This document shows, in pieces, positions 8,028 to 15,615 of a DNA stretch of 21,487 nt (the stretch's first letter is position 1; each line of letters starts with the position of its first letter). The stretch lies in NCBI GenBank assembly GCA_002394965.1, contig DGVL01000051.1, positions 1 through 21,487 of the forward strand, in the 5' to 3' direction. Below the pieces are notes generated by a model. The model was not told the DNA's origin, did not search any database, and saw only the letters and a program-made list of their open reading frames with translations. The translations under genes and the position numbers were made by a program. This DNA is from Lachnospira sp. UBA4285 (GTDB lineage Bacteria; Bacillota; Clostridia; Lachnospirales; Lachnospiraceae).

Positions 8028-8704
8028 GAGGCGTCAGCCTCCAGCTTGTATCCGAGCCCGCGGATCGTCTGAATGAGACCGCCGTAGTGCCCCAGCTTTG
8101 TGCGCAGAGTCCCGATGTGGACATCCACCGTTCGCGTGTCTCCGGTGTACTCTGAATTCCACACGCGCGCCAGCAGCGTCTCGCGGTCGAATACTCTGCC
8201 CGGATATTCCATGAACAGTTCGAGCAAACCGTATTCCTTGAGGGTAAGATCGATCTTCTGCCCGTCCACCGTCACCGTATGCTCTGTCCGGTTCACACTC
8301 ACACCCTCTGCGACAAGGACCGGCGCTTCTGACGCCCTGGCGGACGTGCGCCGCAGCACGGCGCGCACTCTCGAGACCATCTCCATCATGCCGAATGGCT
8401 TCACCAGATAATCATCCGCCCCGAGGTCCAGCCCCCGCACCTTGTCGAATTCCGTTCCCTTCGCCGTGGTCATGATCACGGGAATGTCAGCGCTCACCGG
8501 ATCCCCTTTCAGCTTGCGGAGGATCGTGATTCCGTCATCTCCGGGAAGCATGATGTCCAGCAGAACAAGCTCCGGGCGCTCCGCCGCCAGCGCCTGAAAG
8601 AAACTCTTGCCGTCCGAAAACAGCTCCACCCCGTAGCCGGATGTCTCCAGCGCATAGGCCTCCAGATTTCCGGCCGCCTCGTCATCCTCAACACAATAGA
8701 TCAT
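8024..8704 (-). CDS. phoP: Phosphate-regulon response regulator (OmpR/PhoB family)
   Basis: This 226-residue regulator has a receiver domain (1-115) with acidic pocket E6-D7-D8, phosphoacceptor D50 (LVLLDIMLPGDDG), Thr79/80 and Lys102 (YLVKPFG). A C-terminal winged helix follows (about 130-225) with the typical ending VWNSEYTGDTRTVDVHIGTLRTKLG. It lies 7 bp after phoU and overlaps phoR. By family it binds PHO boxes made of direct repeats, and the site at 13155-13171 ahead of pstS is the obvious target, so it probably activates its own operon. The symbol phoB would be equally acceptable. Confidence 0.93.
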   Translation of the reverse strand: MIYCVEDDEAAGNLEAYALETSGYGVELFSDGKSFFQALAAERPELVLLDIMLPGDDGITILRKLKGDPVSADIPVIMTTAKGTEFDKVRGLDLGADDYLVKPFGMMEMVSRVRAVLRRTSARASEAPVLVAEGVSVNRTEHTVTVDGQKIDLTLKEYGLLELFMEYPGRVFDRETLLARVWNSEYTGDTRTVDVHIGTLRTKLGHYGGLIQTIRGLGYKLEADAS

Positions 8705-8711
8705 GCCTGCC

Positions 8712-9362
8712 TCACTTTGTATTTCCTTCCAGAACGCCGGTGATCGAGAAGATCACCCACTGGGCGATGTTGACCGCATGGTCGCCGATGCGCTCAAAGT
8801 ACTTCGAGATCATCAGCAGATCCAGCGTCTTCTCCAGTCCCGCCTCATCCGTCTGGATGCTCTTTGCGAGTTCCTTTTTTATTTTATCAAAATAGTCATC
8901 TACTGTGTCATCTTCTTTGATGACCTCCCGGGCCGCCGCCTCATCCCTCTTGACAAATGCGTCCACCGCCCCGGTCACCATGCGGCTCGCCGCCTGACCG
9001 AGGTCGAGTATTTCGAATTTGTCATCGGCATCGGAGACGTTCTGCATGGAGACGATCTCCGCGATGTCGTCGGACTGATCGCCGATCCGCTCGAGGTCCG
9101 ATACCATCTTCAGGGCAGAAGAGATCGTCCGCAGATCGGACGCGACAGGCTGCTGCTGCATCAGGAGTTTCAGGCACATGTCCTCGATCTCGCGTTCCTT
9201 GTGACTGATCTCGGTCACGATAGCGGAAGCTTTCTTGTGACCGTCCGGATCCCCTTTGATAAGCGCGCGGATCGCCGTGTTGATGGCATCCTCGCACATG
9301 GATCCCATCAGGATCATCTCCCGGTTCAGATTGTTCAGTTCCTCATCAAATCTGAGTCTCAT
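8712..9362 (-). CDS. phoU: Phosphate signalling complex protein PhoU
   Basis: This 216-residue cytoplasmic protein consists of two three-helix PhoU repeats. Each has the metal-binding signature: DLERIGDQSDDIAE (around 89-102) and YFERIGDHAVNIAQ (around 188-201). It links the Pst transporter to PhoR and keeps the regulon off when phosphate is plentiful. The ATG overlaps the pstB stop by one base (TGATG), so the two are translationally coupled. Length and order (after pstB, before phoP) are standard. Confidence 0.95.
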   Translation of the reverse strand: MRLRFDEELNNLNREMILMGSMCEDAINTAIRALIKGDPDGHKKASAIVTEISHKEREIEDMCLKLLMQQQPVASDLRTISSALKMVSDLERIGDQSDDIAEIVSMQNVSDADDKFEILDLGQAASRMVTGAVDAFVKRDEAAAREVIKEDDTVDDYFDKIKKELAKSIQTDEAGLEKTLDLLMISKYFERIGDHAVNIAQWVIFSITGVLEGNTK

Positions 9363-10126
9363 CAGCCAAACCTCCCTGTGATATAGCGCTCCGTGCGCGG
9401 ATCCTTCGGCTTCGAGAAGATATGATCGGTCTGTCCGAACTCGACCATGTCGCCCAGAAGGAAGAATGCCGTCTTGTCCGAGATACGCACCGCCTGCTGC
9501 ATGTTGTGTGTGACAATAACGATCGTGTAATTCTTCTTCAGTTCTTCCGCCAGATCCTCGATCTTCGACGTGGAGATCGGGTCCAGGGCGCTCGTCGGCT
9601 CGTCCATCAGGATAACTTCCGGCTTCACGGCCAGCGTGCGCGCGATGCAGAGTCTCTGCTGCTGGCCGCCGGACAGTCCCAGAGCACTCTTGTACAGACG
9701 ATCCTTCAACTCATCCCAGATCGCCGCCTGCTTCAGACTCGTCTCCACGATCTCGTCGAGCTTCGCCTTGCTGCGCACCCCGTTGATGCGCGGTCCGTAC
9801 GCCACGTTGTCATACACCGACTTCGGAAACGGATTCGGCTGCTGGAATACCATGCCGACGCGGCGGCGCAGCTCGATAGCGTCCATATCCTTGTAGATGT
9901 CCACGCCGTCCAGTTTCACGGAGCCGGTGATTTTCACGCCCTTCTCCAGGTCATTCATGCGGTTGAGCGTCTTCAGGAATGTGGACTTTCCACAGCCGGA
10001 CGGGCCGATGAGTGCCGTGATCTCATTTTTCGCGATATTCAGGCTGATGCCCTTGAGCGCCTGAAAGGATCCGTACCACAGATCCAGATTATTCACGGTG
10101 AATTTATAATTTGTCTCGTTTTCCAC
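9362..10126 (-). CDS. pstB: Phosphate ABC transporter ATP-binding protein
   Basis: This is the ATPase of the PstSCAB importer. Numbered from GTG 10126, it is 254 residues with Walker A GPSGCGKST (41-49), the Q-loop in VFQQPNPFP, signature LSGGQQQR (151-158), Walker B VILMDEPTSALDP (171 onward) and the switch His in VTHNMQQA. I prefer GTG 10126 because AGAGGA lies six bases upstream and 254 residues is the usual length. An alternative GTG at 10153 would add nine residues (MRNDRRGTK) and overlap the pstA stop. It ends inside the phoU start codon. Confidence 0.94.
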   Translation of the reverse strand: MENETNYKFTVNNLDLWYGSFQALKGISLNIAKNEITALIGPSGCGKSTFLKTLNRMNDLEKGVKITGSVKLDGVDIYKDMDAIELRRRVGMVFQQPNPFPKSVYDNVAYGPRINGVRSKAKLDEIVETSLKQAAIWDELKDRLYKSALGLSGGQQQRLCIARTLAVKPEVILMDEPTSALDPISTSKIEDLAEELKKNYTIVIVTHNMQQAVRISDKTAFFLLGDMVEFGQTDHIFSKPKDPRTERYITGRFG

Positions 10127-10142
10127 TTTTGTTCCTCTTCTG

Positions 10143-11039
10143 TCATTTCTCACCGGTTGACTTCCTGTTTATGCGCCATGTGAGGATTCTGGCACTGATG
10201 CTGAAGCCAAGCGTCAGAAGAACCAGGATCATGGCTGCTACATTGGCAACCTCCGTGGAGTTGGCGTGCAGAGCGCCTTCTGTTCTCAGAACCCAGATGT
10301 GAAGCGCCAGCGTCTCGCCTGGCCGCATGGGGTTCAGCGGACAGGTGATGGACGTCAGGTTCCAGTTATTCCAGTTCAGAACCGTGCTCTGGCCGGAAGT
10401 GTACAGCAGCGCCGCCGCCTCACCAAAACCGCGGCCGGCCGCCAGAATCACGCCGGTAATGATGCGCGGAAGCGCCGCCGGAAGGAGCACGGTGGTGATG
10501 GCTTTCCAGTGCGTCGCACCCAGCGCCATGCTGCCCTGCTTGTAGCTTTTGGGAAGAGAGCGCAGCGCGTCCTCGGTCGTCGTGGTGATCGACGGCAGAC
10601 TCAGAATGCTGACCGCAAGCGCACCGGCGAGCAGATTCCACTGAAATCCGAACGTGAGAATAAACACCAGATAGCCGAACAGACCGACCACGATGGACGG
10701 AAGCGAGGAGAGCGCCTCCATGCTCACCCGCAGCGCCTTCGTGAACTTGTTGTCCCCGGCATACTCCGCCATGTAGACGCCGGCACCCACGCCGATCGGC
10801 ACGCTGATAAGAAGAGACCAGAACACCAGATACACCGTATTGAAGAACTGATTGCCGATCCCCTGCCTGGTAAATGACAGATACTCCGGCTTCAGATCCC
10901 GGAGACCTGAGATGATGATATATCCGGCCAGCACAATCAGAAGCACCAGAAAGAAGCCGCCGACCGCGTACAGAAGTCCCGTCATGAAGTGATTGACTCT
11001 CTCTGCCTTCCGGATCCGTTTCATTGAATCTTCATTCAT
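10143..11039 (-). CDS. pstA: Phosphate ABC transporter permease PstA
   Basis: This 298-residue inner-membrane permease has about six transmembrane helices. The first is at about 20-45 (FMTGLLYAVGGFFLVLLIVL), and the binding-protein-dependent transport (EAA) loop is near KSYKQGSMALGATHWKAITTVLLPAALPRIITG. It pairs with PstC to form the phosphate channel and contacts PstB. The ATG 11039 has GAGGT about seven bases upstream. It follows pstC by 27 bp and is followed by pstB after 16 bp. Confidence 0.95.
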   Translation of the reverse strand: MNEDSMKRIRKAERVNHFMTGLLYAVGGFFLVLLIVLAGYIIISGLRDLKPEYLSFTRQGIGNQFFNTVYLVFWSLLISVPIGVGAGVYMAEYAGDNKFTKALRVSMEALSSLPSIVVGLFGYLVFILTFGFQWNLLAGALAVSILSLPSITTTTEDALRSLPKSYKQGSMALGATHWKAITTVLLPAALPRIITGVILAAGRGFGEAAALLYTSGQSTVLNWNNWNLTSITCPLNPMRPGETLALHIWVLRTEGALHANSTEVANVAAMILVLLTLGFSISARILTWRINRKSTGEK

Positions 11040-11066
11040 AGAATATACCTCGAAATATAAGCCTGC

Positions 11067-11972
11067 TCACTTTCCCAGCATCTTTTTCTGACTTCTGGCG
11101 GAGATCAGATGGATCACAAGGATGCAGGCAATGGAGATCAGGAAAAGCAGCAGGGCCATGGACCAGAGTGCCATGTTCATCTCGCCGCCATTTGCCGAGT
11201 TGCCCATGTCCGATGCGATCGCTGATGTCAAATTGTTGGTCGGCGAGAGAATGCTGTCCGGGAACGCCCGGGTCTTGCCTATGACCATGGCCACCGCCAG
11301 TGCCTCGCCAAAGGCTCTGGCAAGCCCCAGGATGATGCCTGTCAGGATCCCCGGCATCGCAGCCGGAAGACTGATGTGCCAGATCATCTGCCAGCGTGTC
11401 GAGCCGAGTCCGTACGCCGCTTTGCGGTAATTGTCCGAGACGGAGCGGATGCTGTCCGCCGCTACGGTTGTGATGGTCGGAAAGATCATGACCGCAAGGA
11501 CGATCCCCGCCGCCAGTACCGAATACCCGCCCATGGGAGCATTGAACGCGTCCCGGATCCAGGGCACCAGAACGGTCATGCCGACCCAGCCGTAAACGAC
11601 CGACGGTATTCCGACGAAGATCTCAACCGCAGGCTGGAACAGCTTCGTCCCAAGTTCCGGAGATATTTCCGTGATAAAGACCGCCGCAGCGATCGAGAAC
11701 GGCGCCGCAATGAGAAGCGCGAGGCCGCAGGTCAGCAATGAGCCGACGATGTAAATCGCCGAGCCGACACCTCCGCCGTATGCCCCGGCGGAATCCTCAG
11801 GCGACCAGTCCGATGAGAAAAGGAACTCCGCCACGGAATGATGGAACTGCGTGAAAGTCACCGAGCCCCGCACGATCAGGAAAATCGCGATGATAAGCGT
11901 CAGCACAATCAGAAATCCGCCGCAGATGGTCACCAGGATCCGCCCGGCATATTCGTTTTTAAATCTGTTCAT
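11067..11972 (-). CDS. pstC: Phosphate ABC transporter permease PstC
   Basis: This 301-residue permease has six or so membrane helices, starting with ILVTICGGFLIVLTLIIAIFL (about 12-32). The cytoplasmic EAA loop for the ATPase is DNYRKAAYGLGSTRWQMIWHISLPAAMPGI. It is the partner of PstA in the phosphate importer. ATG 11972 is preceded by AAGGAAGGG six bases upstream. The 113-bp gap from pstS holds a long hairpin that probably lowers expression relative to the binding protein. Confidence 0.95.
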   Translation of the reverse strand: MNRFKNEYAGRILVTICGGFLIVLTLIIAIFLIVRGSVTFTQFHHSVAEFLFSSDWSPEDSAGAYGGGVGSAIYIVGSLLTCGLALLIAAPFSIAAAVFITEISPELGTKLFQPAVEIFVGIPSVVYGWVGMTVLVPWIRDAFNAPMGGYSVLAAGIVLAVMIFPTITTVAADSIRSVSDNYRKAAYGLGSTRWQMIWHISLPAAMPGILTGIILGLARAFGEALAVAMVIGKTRAFPDSILSPTNNLTSAIASDMGNSANGGEMNMALWSMALLLFLISIACILVIHLISARSQKKMLGK

Positions 11973-12012
11973 CCGAACCCTTCCTTGCTTTCACTCTGTC
12001 TTGCGCAGAAGA

Positions 12013-12057
12013 AACTCATTCTCCACGGGTGGCGTGGCACCGGACGGAGAATGAGTT
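12013..12057 (-). terminator. pstS-pstC intergenic hairpin (attenuator or mRNA-stabilising stem)
   Basis: On the minus strand AACTCATTCTCC (12057-12046) pairs perfectly over 12 bp with GGAGAATGAGTT (12024-12013), with a further small GGTG/CACC stem in the 21-nt loop. It is followed by the moderately U-rich TCTTCT. In binding-protein transporter operons such stems commonly let the binding protein be made in excess of the permease. The weak U tract suggests partial termination or 3'-end protection. Confidence 0.65.
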
Positions 12058-12085
12058 CCAGATTTTCACGGTCCTTACGGCCGGA

Positions 12086-13042
12086 TCACTTCTTGTGCGC
12101 GTCGATCGCGTTCTGGGTCATCTTGGAAGATACGCCGTAACCCATGCCCTCGAGCTTGGACGAGTACGCATCGCCCATCATATAGTTGATGAAGGCTTCC
12201 GCCGCCGTGTTGTCAGCGCCCTTCTTCGTGTACATGTGCTCGTAGCCCCATACCTTGTATGAGCCGTTGTACGTATTCTCAAGAGTCGGAGCCACACCGT
12301 CAATCGAAACGGCCTGTACGCTGCTGTTGCTGACCAGATACGAGAGCGCCACATAGCCGATGGCGTTCTTGTTGTCTGCGACATTCTGAAGCAGTGTGCC
12401 GGAATCGTCCGTCTCCAGCGCCGAGGAAGAAGACTCTTCCGCCCCGTTCAGCGCCCACTCCTTGAACAGTGTGCGGGTGCCGGAGGACGACGGTCTTGTG
12501 ATCAGCATGATATTCTCATCCGGACCGCCCACAGCGCTCCAGTTCGTGATCTCACCGGTGAAGATCTTCACCAGGTCATCCGTGCTCAGATTCGTCACGC
12601 CAAGATCCTTGTTCACGATCGGAGCCATGGTGACGGTGCAGACTTCATGATCCTCAAGCTGTGCCGCCGCGTCCGCATCCAGCTTATCCTCTGCAAAGAC
12701 ATCCGAGTTGCCGATGTTCACGGCGCCGTCGCTCACCTGCTTCAGGCCCTGGCCGGAACCGCCGCCGTTCACAGAGATCACGCAGTCCGGATTCTCTGCC
12801 ATGAACGCATCCGCCGCATCCTGAACGAGCGGAAGCAGTGCGGAAGACCCCGCCGCTGTGATCTGACCGGACACCTTGGCCGCAGAAGCCGCCTTGGTCG
12901 TCGTACTGCCCGCCGCTTTGGTCGTCGTGCTGCCTGCCGCAGTCGTTGTGCTGCCTGCGCTGCTTCCGCATCCCACGGCGCCTGCCGCCATAATTCCCGT
13001 AATAACCAGTGCTGCTGCTCTGAGTACCTTTTCCCTTGTCAT
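12086..13042 (-). CDS. pstS: Phosphate-binding lipoprotein of the Pst transporter
   Basis: This 318-residue extracytoplasmic lipoprotein captures phosphate and delivers it to PstCA. The start is ATG 13042 because GGAGGACGAAGGG precedes it; a longer frame to 13120 lacks these signals. The signal peptide (MTREKVLRAAALVITGIMAAGAVGC) ends at lipidated Cys25. A Thr/Ala-rich tether with repeated GSTTTKAA comes next, then the mature domain with phosphate-binding stretches AAGSSALLPLVQDAADAF, NGGGSGQGLKQV and TRPSSSGTRTLF. It is the first gene of the operon, about 80 nt after the predicted promoter. Confidence 0.95.
   Translation of the reverse strand: MTREKVLRAAALVITGIMAAGAVGCGSSAGSTTTAAGSTTTKAAGSTTTKAASAAKVSGQITAAGSSALLPLVQDAADAFMAENPDCVISVNGGGSGQGLKQVSDGAVNIGNSDVFAEDKLDADAAAQLEDHEVCTVTMAPIVNKDLGVTNLSTDDLVKIFTGEITNWSAVGGPDENIMLITRPSSSGTRTLFKEWALNGAEESSSSALETDDSGTLLQNVADNKNAIGYVALSYLVSNSSVQAVSIDGVAPTLENTYNGSYKVWGYEHMYTKKGADNTAAEAFINYMMGDAYSSKLEGMGYGVSSKMTQNAIDAHKK
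12888..12956 (-). repeat. Short tandem repeat coding for the PstS tether
   Basis: Two 24-bp units (12888-12911, 12912-12935) and a 21-bp unit (12936-12956) encode the repeated GSTTT(K)AA linker between the lipidated cysteine and the folded domain. The number of copies could vary by slippage and change tether length. Confidence 0.7.
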
Positions 13043-13131
13043 TCCCTTCGTCCTCCAAATCGTACCGTTCACGGGCTGTATCGTCTTTCGCCCGTTTCTC
13101 TTCCGGTCACGCTTAAACAATACAAGGGCAA

Positions 13132-13171
13132 TGTAAAGTCTGCTTCCGGCCTCTTTTAAAGTTTATGTAAA
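13132..13171 (-). promoter_or_regulatory. PHO-box-like promoter of the pst-pho operon
   Basis: On the minus strand TTTACA (13171-13166), five bases, then TTTAAA (13160-13155) form two hexamers at an 11-bp step, the arrangement bound by PhoP/PhoB dimers. Exactly 17 bp further is TTTACA (13137-13132), a possible weak -10, so the second hexamer would sit at -35 as in activator-dependent pho promoters. The predicted leader to pstS is about 80 nt. The assignment rests on spacing and similarity only. Confidence 0.6.
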
Positions 13172-13225
13172 TTATCGGCCTTTTCTATAAATTCCGGTGC
13201 AGAACTCGCGCCCGTTTACAGAAGC

Positions 13226-13261
13226 AAAAAAGCACCTTTCCGGCGGATGCCGGAAAGGTGC
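13226..13261 (-). terminator. Strong intrinsic terminator of the dehydrogenase-aminotransferase operon
   Basis: On the minus strand GCACCTTTCCGGC (13261-13249) and GCCGGAAAGGTGC (13244-13232) form a perfect 13-bp stem with a 4-nt loop, followed by six T residues (13231-13226). It lies about 65 bp after the aminotransferase stop and separates this operon from the pst promoter. A smaller hairpin, GTGCCC/GGGCAC, sits just after the stop at 13304-13322. Confidence 0.93.
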
Positions 13262-13324
13262 CTGTAACCTTACTATGAATCGGAACATACGGAGGCAAGG
13301 AAAGTGCCCTCCCCGGGGCACTCC

Positions 13325-14521
13325 TTACCCGTTCACGCCGTACTGCTCGCGCACGAAGCGGCGCAGAACCGGGATCGAGCGCTTCACCTTCTCTGTGTCG
13401 ATGCAGTACGCCATGCGGAAATACCCCGGCACGCCGAAGCTGTCAGAAGGAACCAGGATCAGGTCATACTTCTTGGCCTTCATGCAGAACGCGACGGCAT
13501 CGTCCTCCAGCGCCTTCGGAAAAATGTAAAATGTACCGCCCGGTTTCACCACGGTAAAGCCCAGTTCTTTCAATGCTTTGTAAAGAATATTCATGTTGGT
13601 CTCGTAAACCGAGAGATCACTGGTCTTGTCGAGCACCTGCGCCACGGCGAGCTGGGACGTGGAGGAAGGACAGTTGTGCCCGATTCCGCGGCTGATCTGG
13701 CCACAGATGACAGCCAGGATGTCCGCGTCAGTCGCCTTCGGGTTCACGGCGATGTAGCCGATGCGCTCGCCCGGCAGCGACAGGCTCTTGGAAAAGGAGT
13801 AGCAGGACAGCGTGTTGTCATAGAAGCGGCTCGGATACGGGCTGTCAGCGCCTTCAAACACAATCTCCCGGTACGGCTCGTCGCTGATCAGGAAGATGTC
13901 GTGGCCGTATTCCTTCTGCTTTTCACGAAGGATATCCGCCAGCTTCTGAATCGTCTGTGTGCTGTAGGCGATGCCGGACGGGTTGTTCGGTGTATTGATG
14001 AGAACCGCCTGAGTCCTGGGATTCAAAGCTTTCTCAAACTCTTTGAAATTGATCTGGAAACTCTGCGTATCCGCCGGGACAAGACGCATAACGGCACCGG
14101 TGCGGCGTATGTACTCCCGGTACTCCGGGAAGAACGGCGCAAACACGATGATCTCATCCCCCGGCTGGGTGACCAGCCGGAACGCGTGCGCGAGCGCCCC
14201 AGCCGCGCCGATTGCCATGAAGATGTGCTTTGTCTCGTAGTTCATGCCAAACCGCCGGTTGAGGCTTTCTGCCACCGCGTGCCGCACGGACTCGATTCCA
14301 AGCGACGGGCTGTAGCTGTGAATATAGCTGGACGGCTTATTCCTGTACATGTCAATGACGACATCCGTGTAATCCTGCGGACATGGCACACTCGGATTGC
14401 CAAGCGAATAGTCAAACACATTCTCGTAGCCGATCTCTTTGCCGCGCGCCGTTGCATACTCGCTGAGCTCGCGGATGACCGATTTGCCCTGAAGCATCTC
14501 CTTATAAGACGGATTAATCAT
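13325..14521 (-). CDS. PLP-dependent aminotransferase (class I/II)
   Basis: This 398-residue fold-type I enzyme moves an amino group between an amino acid and a 2-oxoacid. The PLP lysine is K245 in YSFSKSLSLPGERIGY. Other cofactor residues are NNPSG (179-183), D214 and Y217 in SDEPY, and the substrate-carboxylate Arg is in the C-terminal GYFRMAYC. The start is ATG 14521 with GGAGG about nine bases upstream; it overlaps the preceding dehydrogenase gene by 8 bp, so the two are coupled. A 17-residue upstream extension to 14572 lies inside that gene and is unlikely. The 2-oxoacid it makes may be the dehydrogenase's substrate (inference). Amino acid specificity is unknown. Confidence 0.9.
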   Translation of the reverse strand: MINPSYKEMLQGKSVIRELSEYATARGKEIGYENVFDYSLGNPSVPCPQDYTDVVIDMYRNKPSSYIHSYSPSLGIESVRHAVAESLNRRFGMNYETKHIFMAIGAAGALAHAFRLVTQPGDEIIVFAPFFPEYREYIRRTGAVMRLVPADTQSFQINFKEFEKALNPRTQAVLINTPNNPSGIAYSTQTIQKLADILREKQKEYGHDIFLISDEPYREIVFEGADSPYPSRFYDNTLSCYSFSKSLSLPGERIGYIAVNPKATDADILAVICGQISRGIGHNCPSSTSQLAVAQVLDKTSDLSVYETNMNILYKALKELGFTVVKPGGTFYIFPKALEDDAVAFCMKAKKYDLILVPSDSFGVPGYFRMAYCIDTEKVKRSIPVLRRFVREQYGVNG

Positions 14522-15515
14522 TTTCAAGCACCTCCCTGTTGCATATGTGATCCGGTCTGACGCCGTCCTCAACTTTCCGGATGTCGTCCCAGATCATGGC
14601 GTATCCTCTCTTCATGGACGACGTCGTGATCCCGCCGATATGACAGCTGAACACGATCTTGTCCAGCACCTCTTTATCCTGTCTAAAGACAGCATTGTCC
14701 GCCGTGACCGGCTCGCCGTCCACACAGTCAAGCCCCGCTCCCGCGATTCTCCCGCTGCCGATCGCGCGTCCGAGTGCGTCCGTGTCGACCAGCTCGCCGC
14801 GGGACGTGTTGATCAGATACGAGCCCGGCTTCATCCGCGCAAAGAACGCGTCATCCGCCATGTGGATGGTCTCCGGTGCCACCGCCACGTGCAGGCTCAC
14901 GATGTCCGATGCCGCAAGCAGGTCATTCATCGGCAGATAGGTCAGTCCGAGAGCCTTCTCCAGCTCTTCGCTGCGACGGTGCCGGCTGGTGTAGACCACG
15001 CGGCAGCCGAACGCTGCGAGCAGCCTTGCCGTTGCCTGCCCGATGTCACCAAGCCCGATAAGACCGACCTGGCAGTCCGCAAGCTCCCGCAGTCCCGTGA
15101 GAAAATACGCTTCCTTCACCTGAATCTGGCGGCCCTTCCGGAACTCTCTGTCGTCGTGAATGACATGCTTCACGCAGCCAAGCATCAGCAGAAGCGCCTG
15201 TTCCGCCACAGCCGAAGAATTCATGCCCTTGCAGTTGCAGACCGGGATTCCCCGCTCCGTGGCCGCCTTCACGTCAACCCCCTGATACCCGACGCCTTCC
15301 GAATGAATCATCTTCAGATTCGGCATGCCGCAGATCACCTTTCTGCTGACCTTTCCGATCGCGTCCACGACAATGACATCCGCGTCACCGCCGGATGCGA
15401 GAATCTCCTCGTCCGGCGTTCCGAGCGGAACGTACGTGTATGTATGTCTCGCATACACCGCCGGGTCCGCGTGTGCCTGCAGCCGGCCCTCTTTTCCTAT
15501 TACAAGAATCCGCAT
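14514..15515 (-). CDS. D-isomer-specific 2-hydroxyacid dehydrogenase
   Basis: This 333-residue NAD(P)-dependent oxidoreductase interconverts a 2-oxoacid and a D-2-hydroxyacid. The Rossmann motif is GLGDIG (154-159). The catalytic triad is R239 (NTSRGELVD), E268 (DCVDGEP) and H292 (SCHIGGIT). The ATG at 15515 has GGGAGG a few bases upstream. It is the first gene of a two-gene unit with the aminotransferase. The substrate cannot be told from sequence: lactate, phenyllactate-type, glycerate-type and phosphoglycerate-type members share these motifs. A Crp/Fnr-like dyad lies about 32 bp before the start. Confidence 0.9.
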   Translation of the reverse strand: MRILVIGKEGRLQAHADPAVYARHTYTYVPLGTPDEEILASGGDADVIVVDAIGKVSRKVICGMPNLKMIHSEGVGYQGVDVKAATERGIPVCNCKGMNSSAVAEQALLLMLGCVKHVIHDDREFRKGRQIQVKEAYFLTGLRELADCQVGLIGLGDIGQATARLLAAFGCRVVYTSRHRRSEELEKALGLTYLPMNDLLAASDIVSLHVAVAPETIHMADDAFFARMKPGSYLINTSRGELVDTDALGRAIGSGRIAGAGLDCVDGEPVTADNAVFRQDKEVLDKIVFSCHIGGITTSSMKRGYAMIWDDIRKVEDGVRPDHICNREVLEND

Positions 15516-15546
15516 TGCTCCTCCCTTCCGGCTCCCTGATTGTTGA

Positions 15547-15560
15547 TGATAACTTTATCA
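15547..15560. promoter_or_regulatory. Dyad at the dehydrogenase promoter, possible Crp/Fnr-family site
   Basis: TGATAA-CT-TTATCA is a perfect 6+6 dyad. Its half sites (TGAT, six bases, ATCA) resemble the spacing of Crp-type operators. On the minus strand it overlaps TATCAT, the best -10 candidate, with TTTGGA 16 bp upstream as a weak -35. Binding here would more likely repress than activate. The neighbouring Crp/Fnr-family gene is the natural candidate regulator (inference). Confidence 0.45.
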
Positions 15561-15591
15561 CTTTAAATCCAAAGAGTCATCCCGAATCGCA

Positions 15592-15615
15592 CAATTGTCG
15601 GATTTACGGCAATTG
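15592..15615. promoter_or_regulatory. CAATTG dyad spanning the regulator's stop codon
   Basis: CAATTG (15592-15597) and CAATTG (15610-15615) flank a partly symmetric centre with matching CG steps. It covers the TAA of the Crp-like gene and lies about 80 bp upstream of the dehydrogenase start. It could be a second operator or just the 3' end of the gene. Confidence 0.3.

Noticed and set aside
12086..13120. The longer pstS frame starting at 13120
   Set aside because: The extra 26 residues precede a perfectly good ribosome binding site, ATG and lipoprotein signal peptide, and reach into the promoter leader.
13304..14560. A 418-codon plus-strand ORF opposite the aminotransferase
   Set aside because: Antisense frame of a clear PLP enzyme in high-GC DNA; no ribosome binding site or domain.
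14547..15539. A 330-codon plus-strand ORF opposite the dehydrogenase
   Set aside because: Antisense frame of a gene with complete catalytic motifs; no domain seen.
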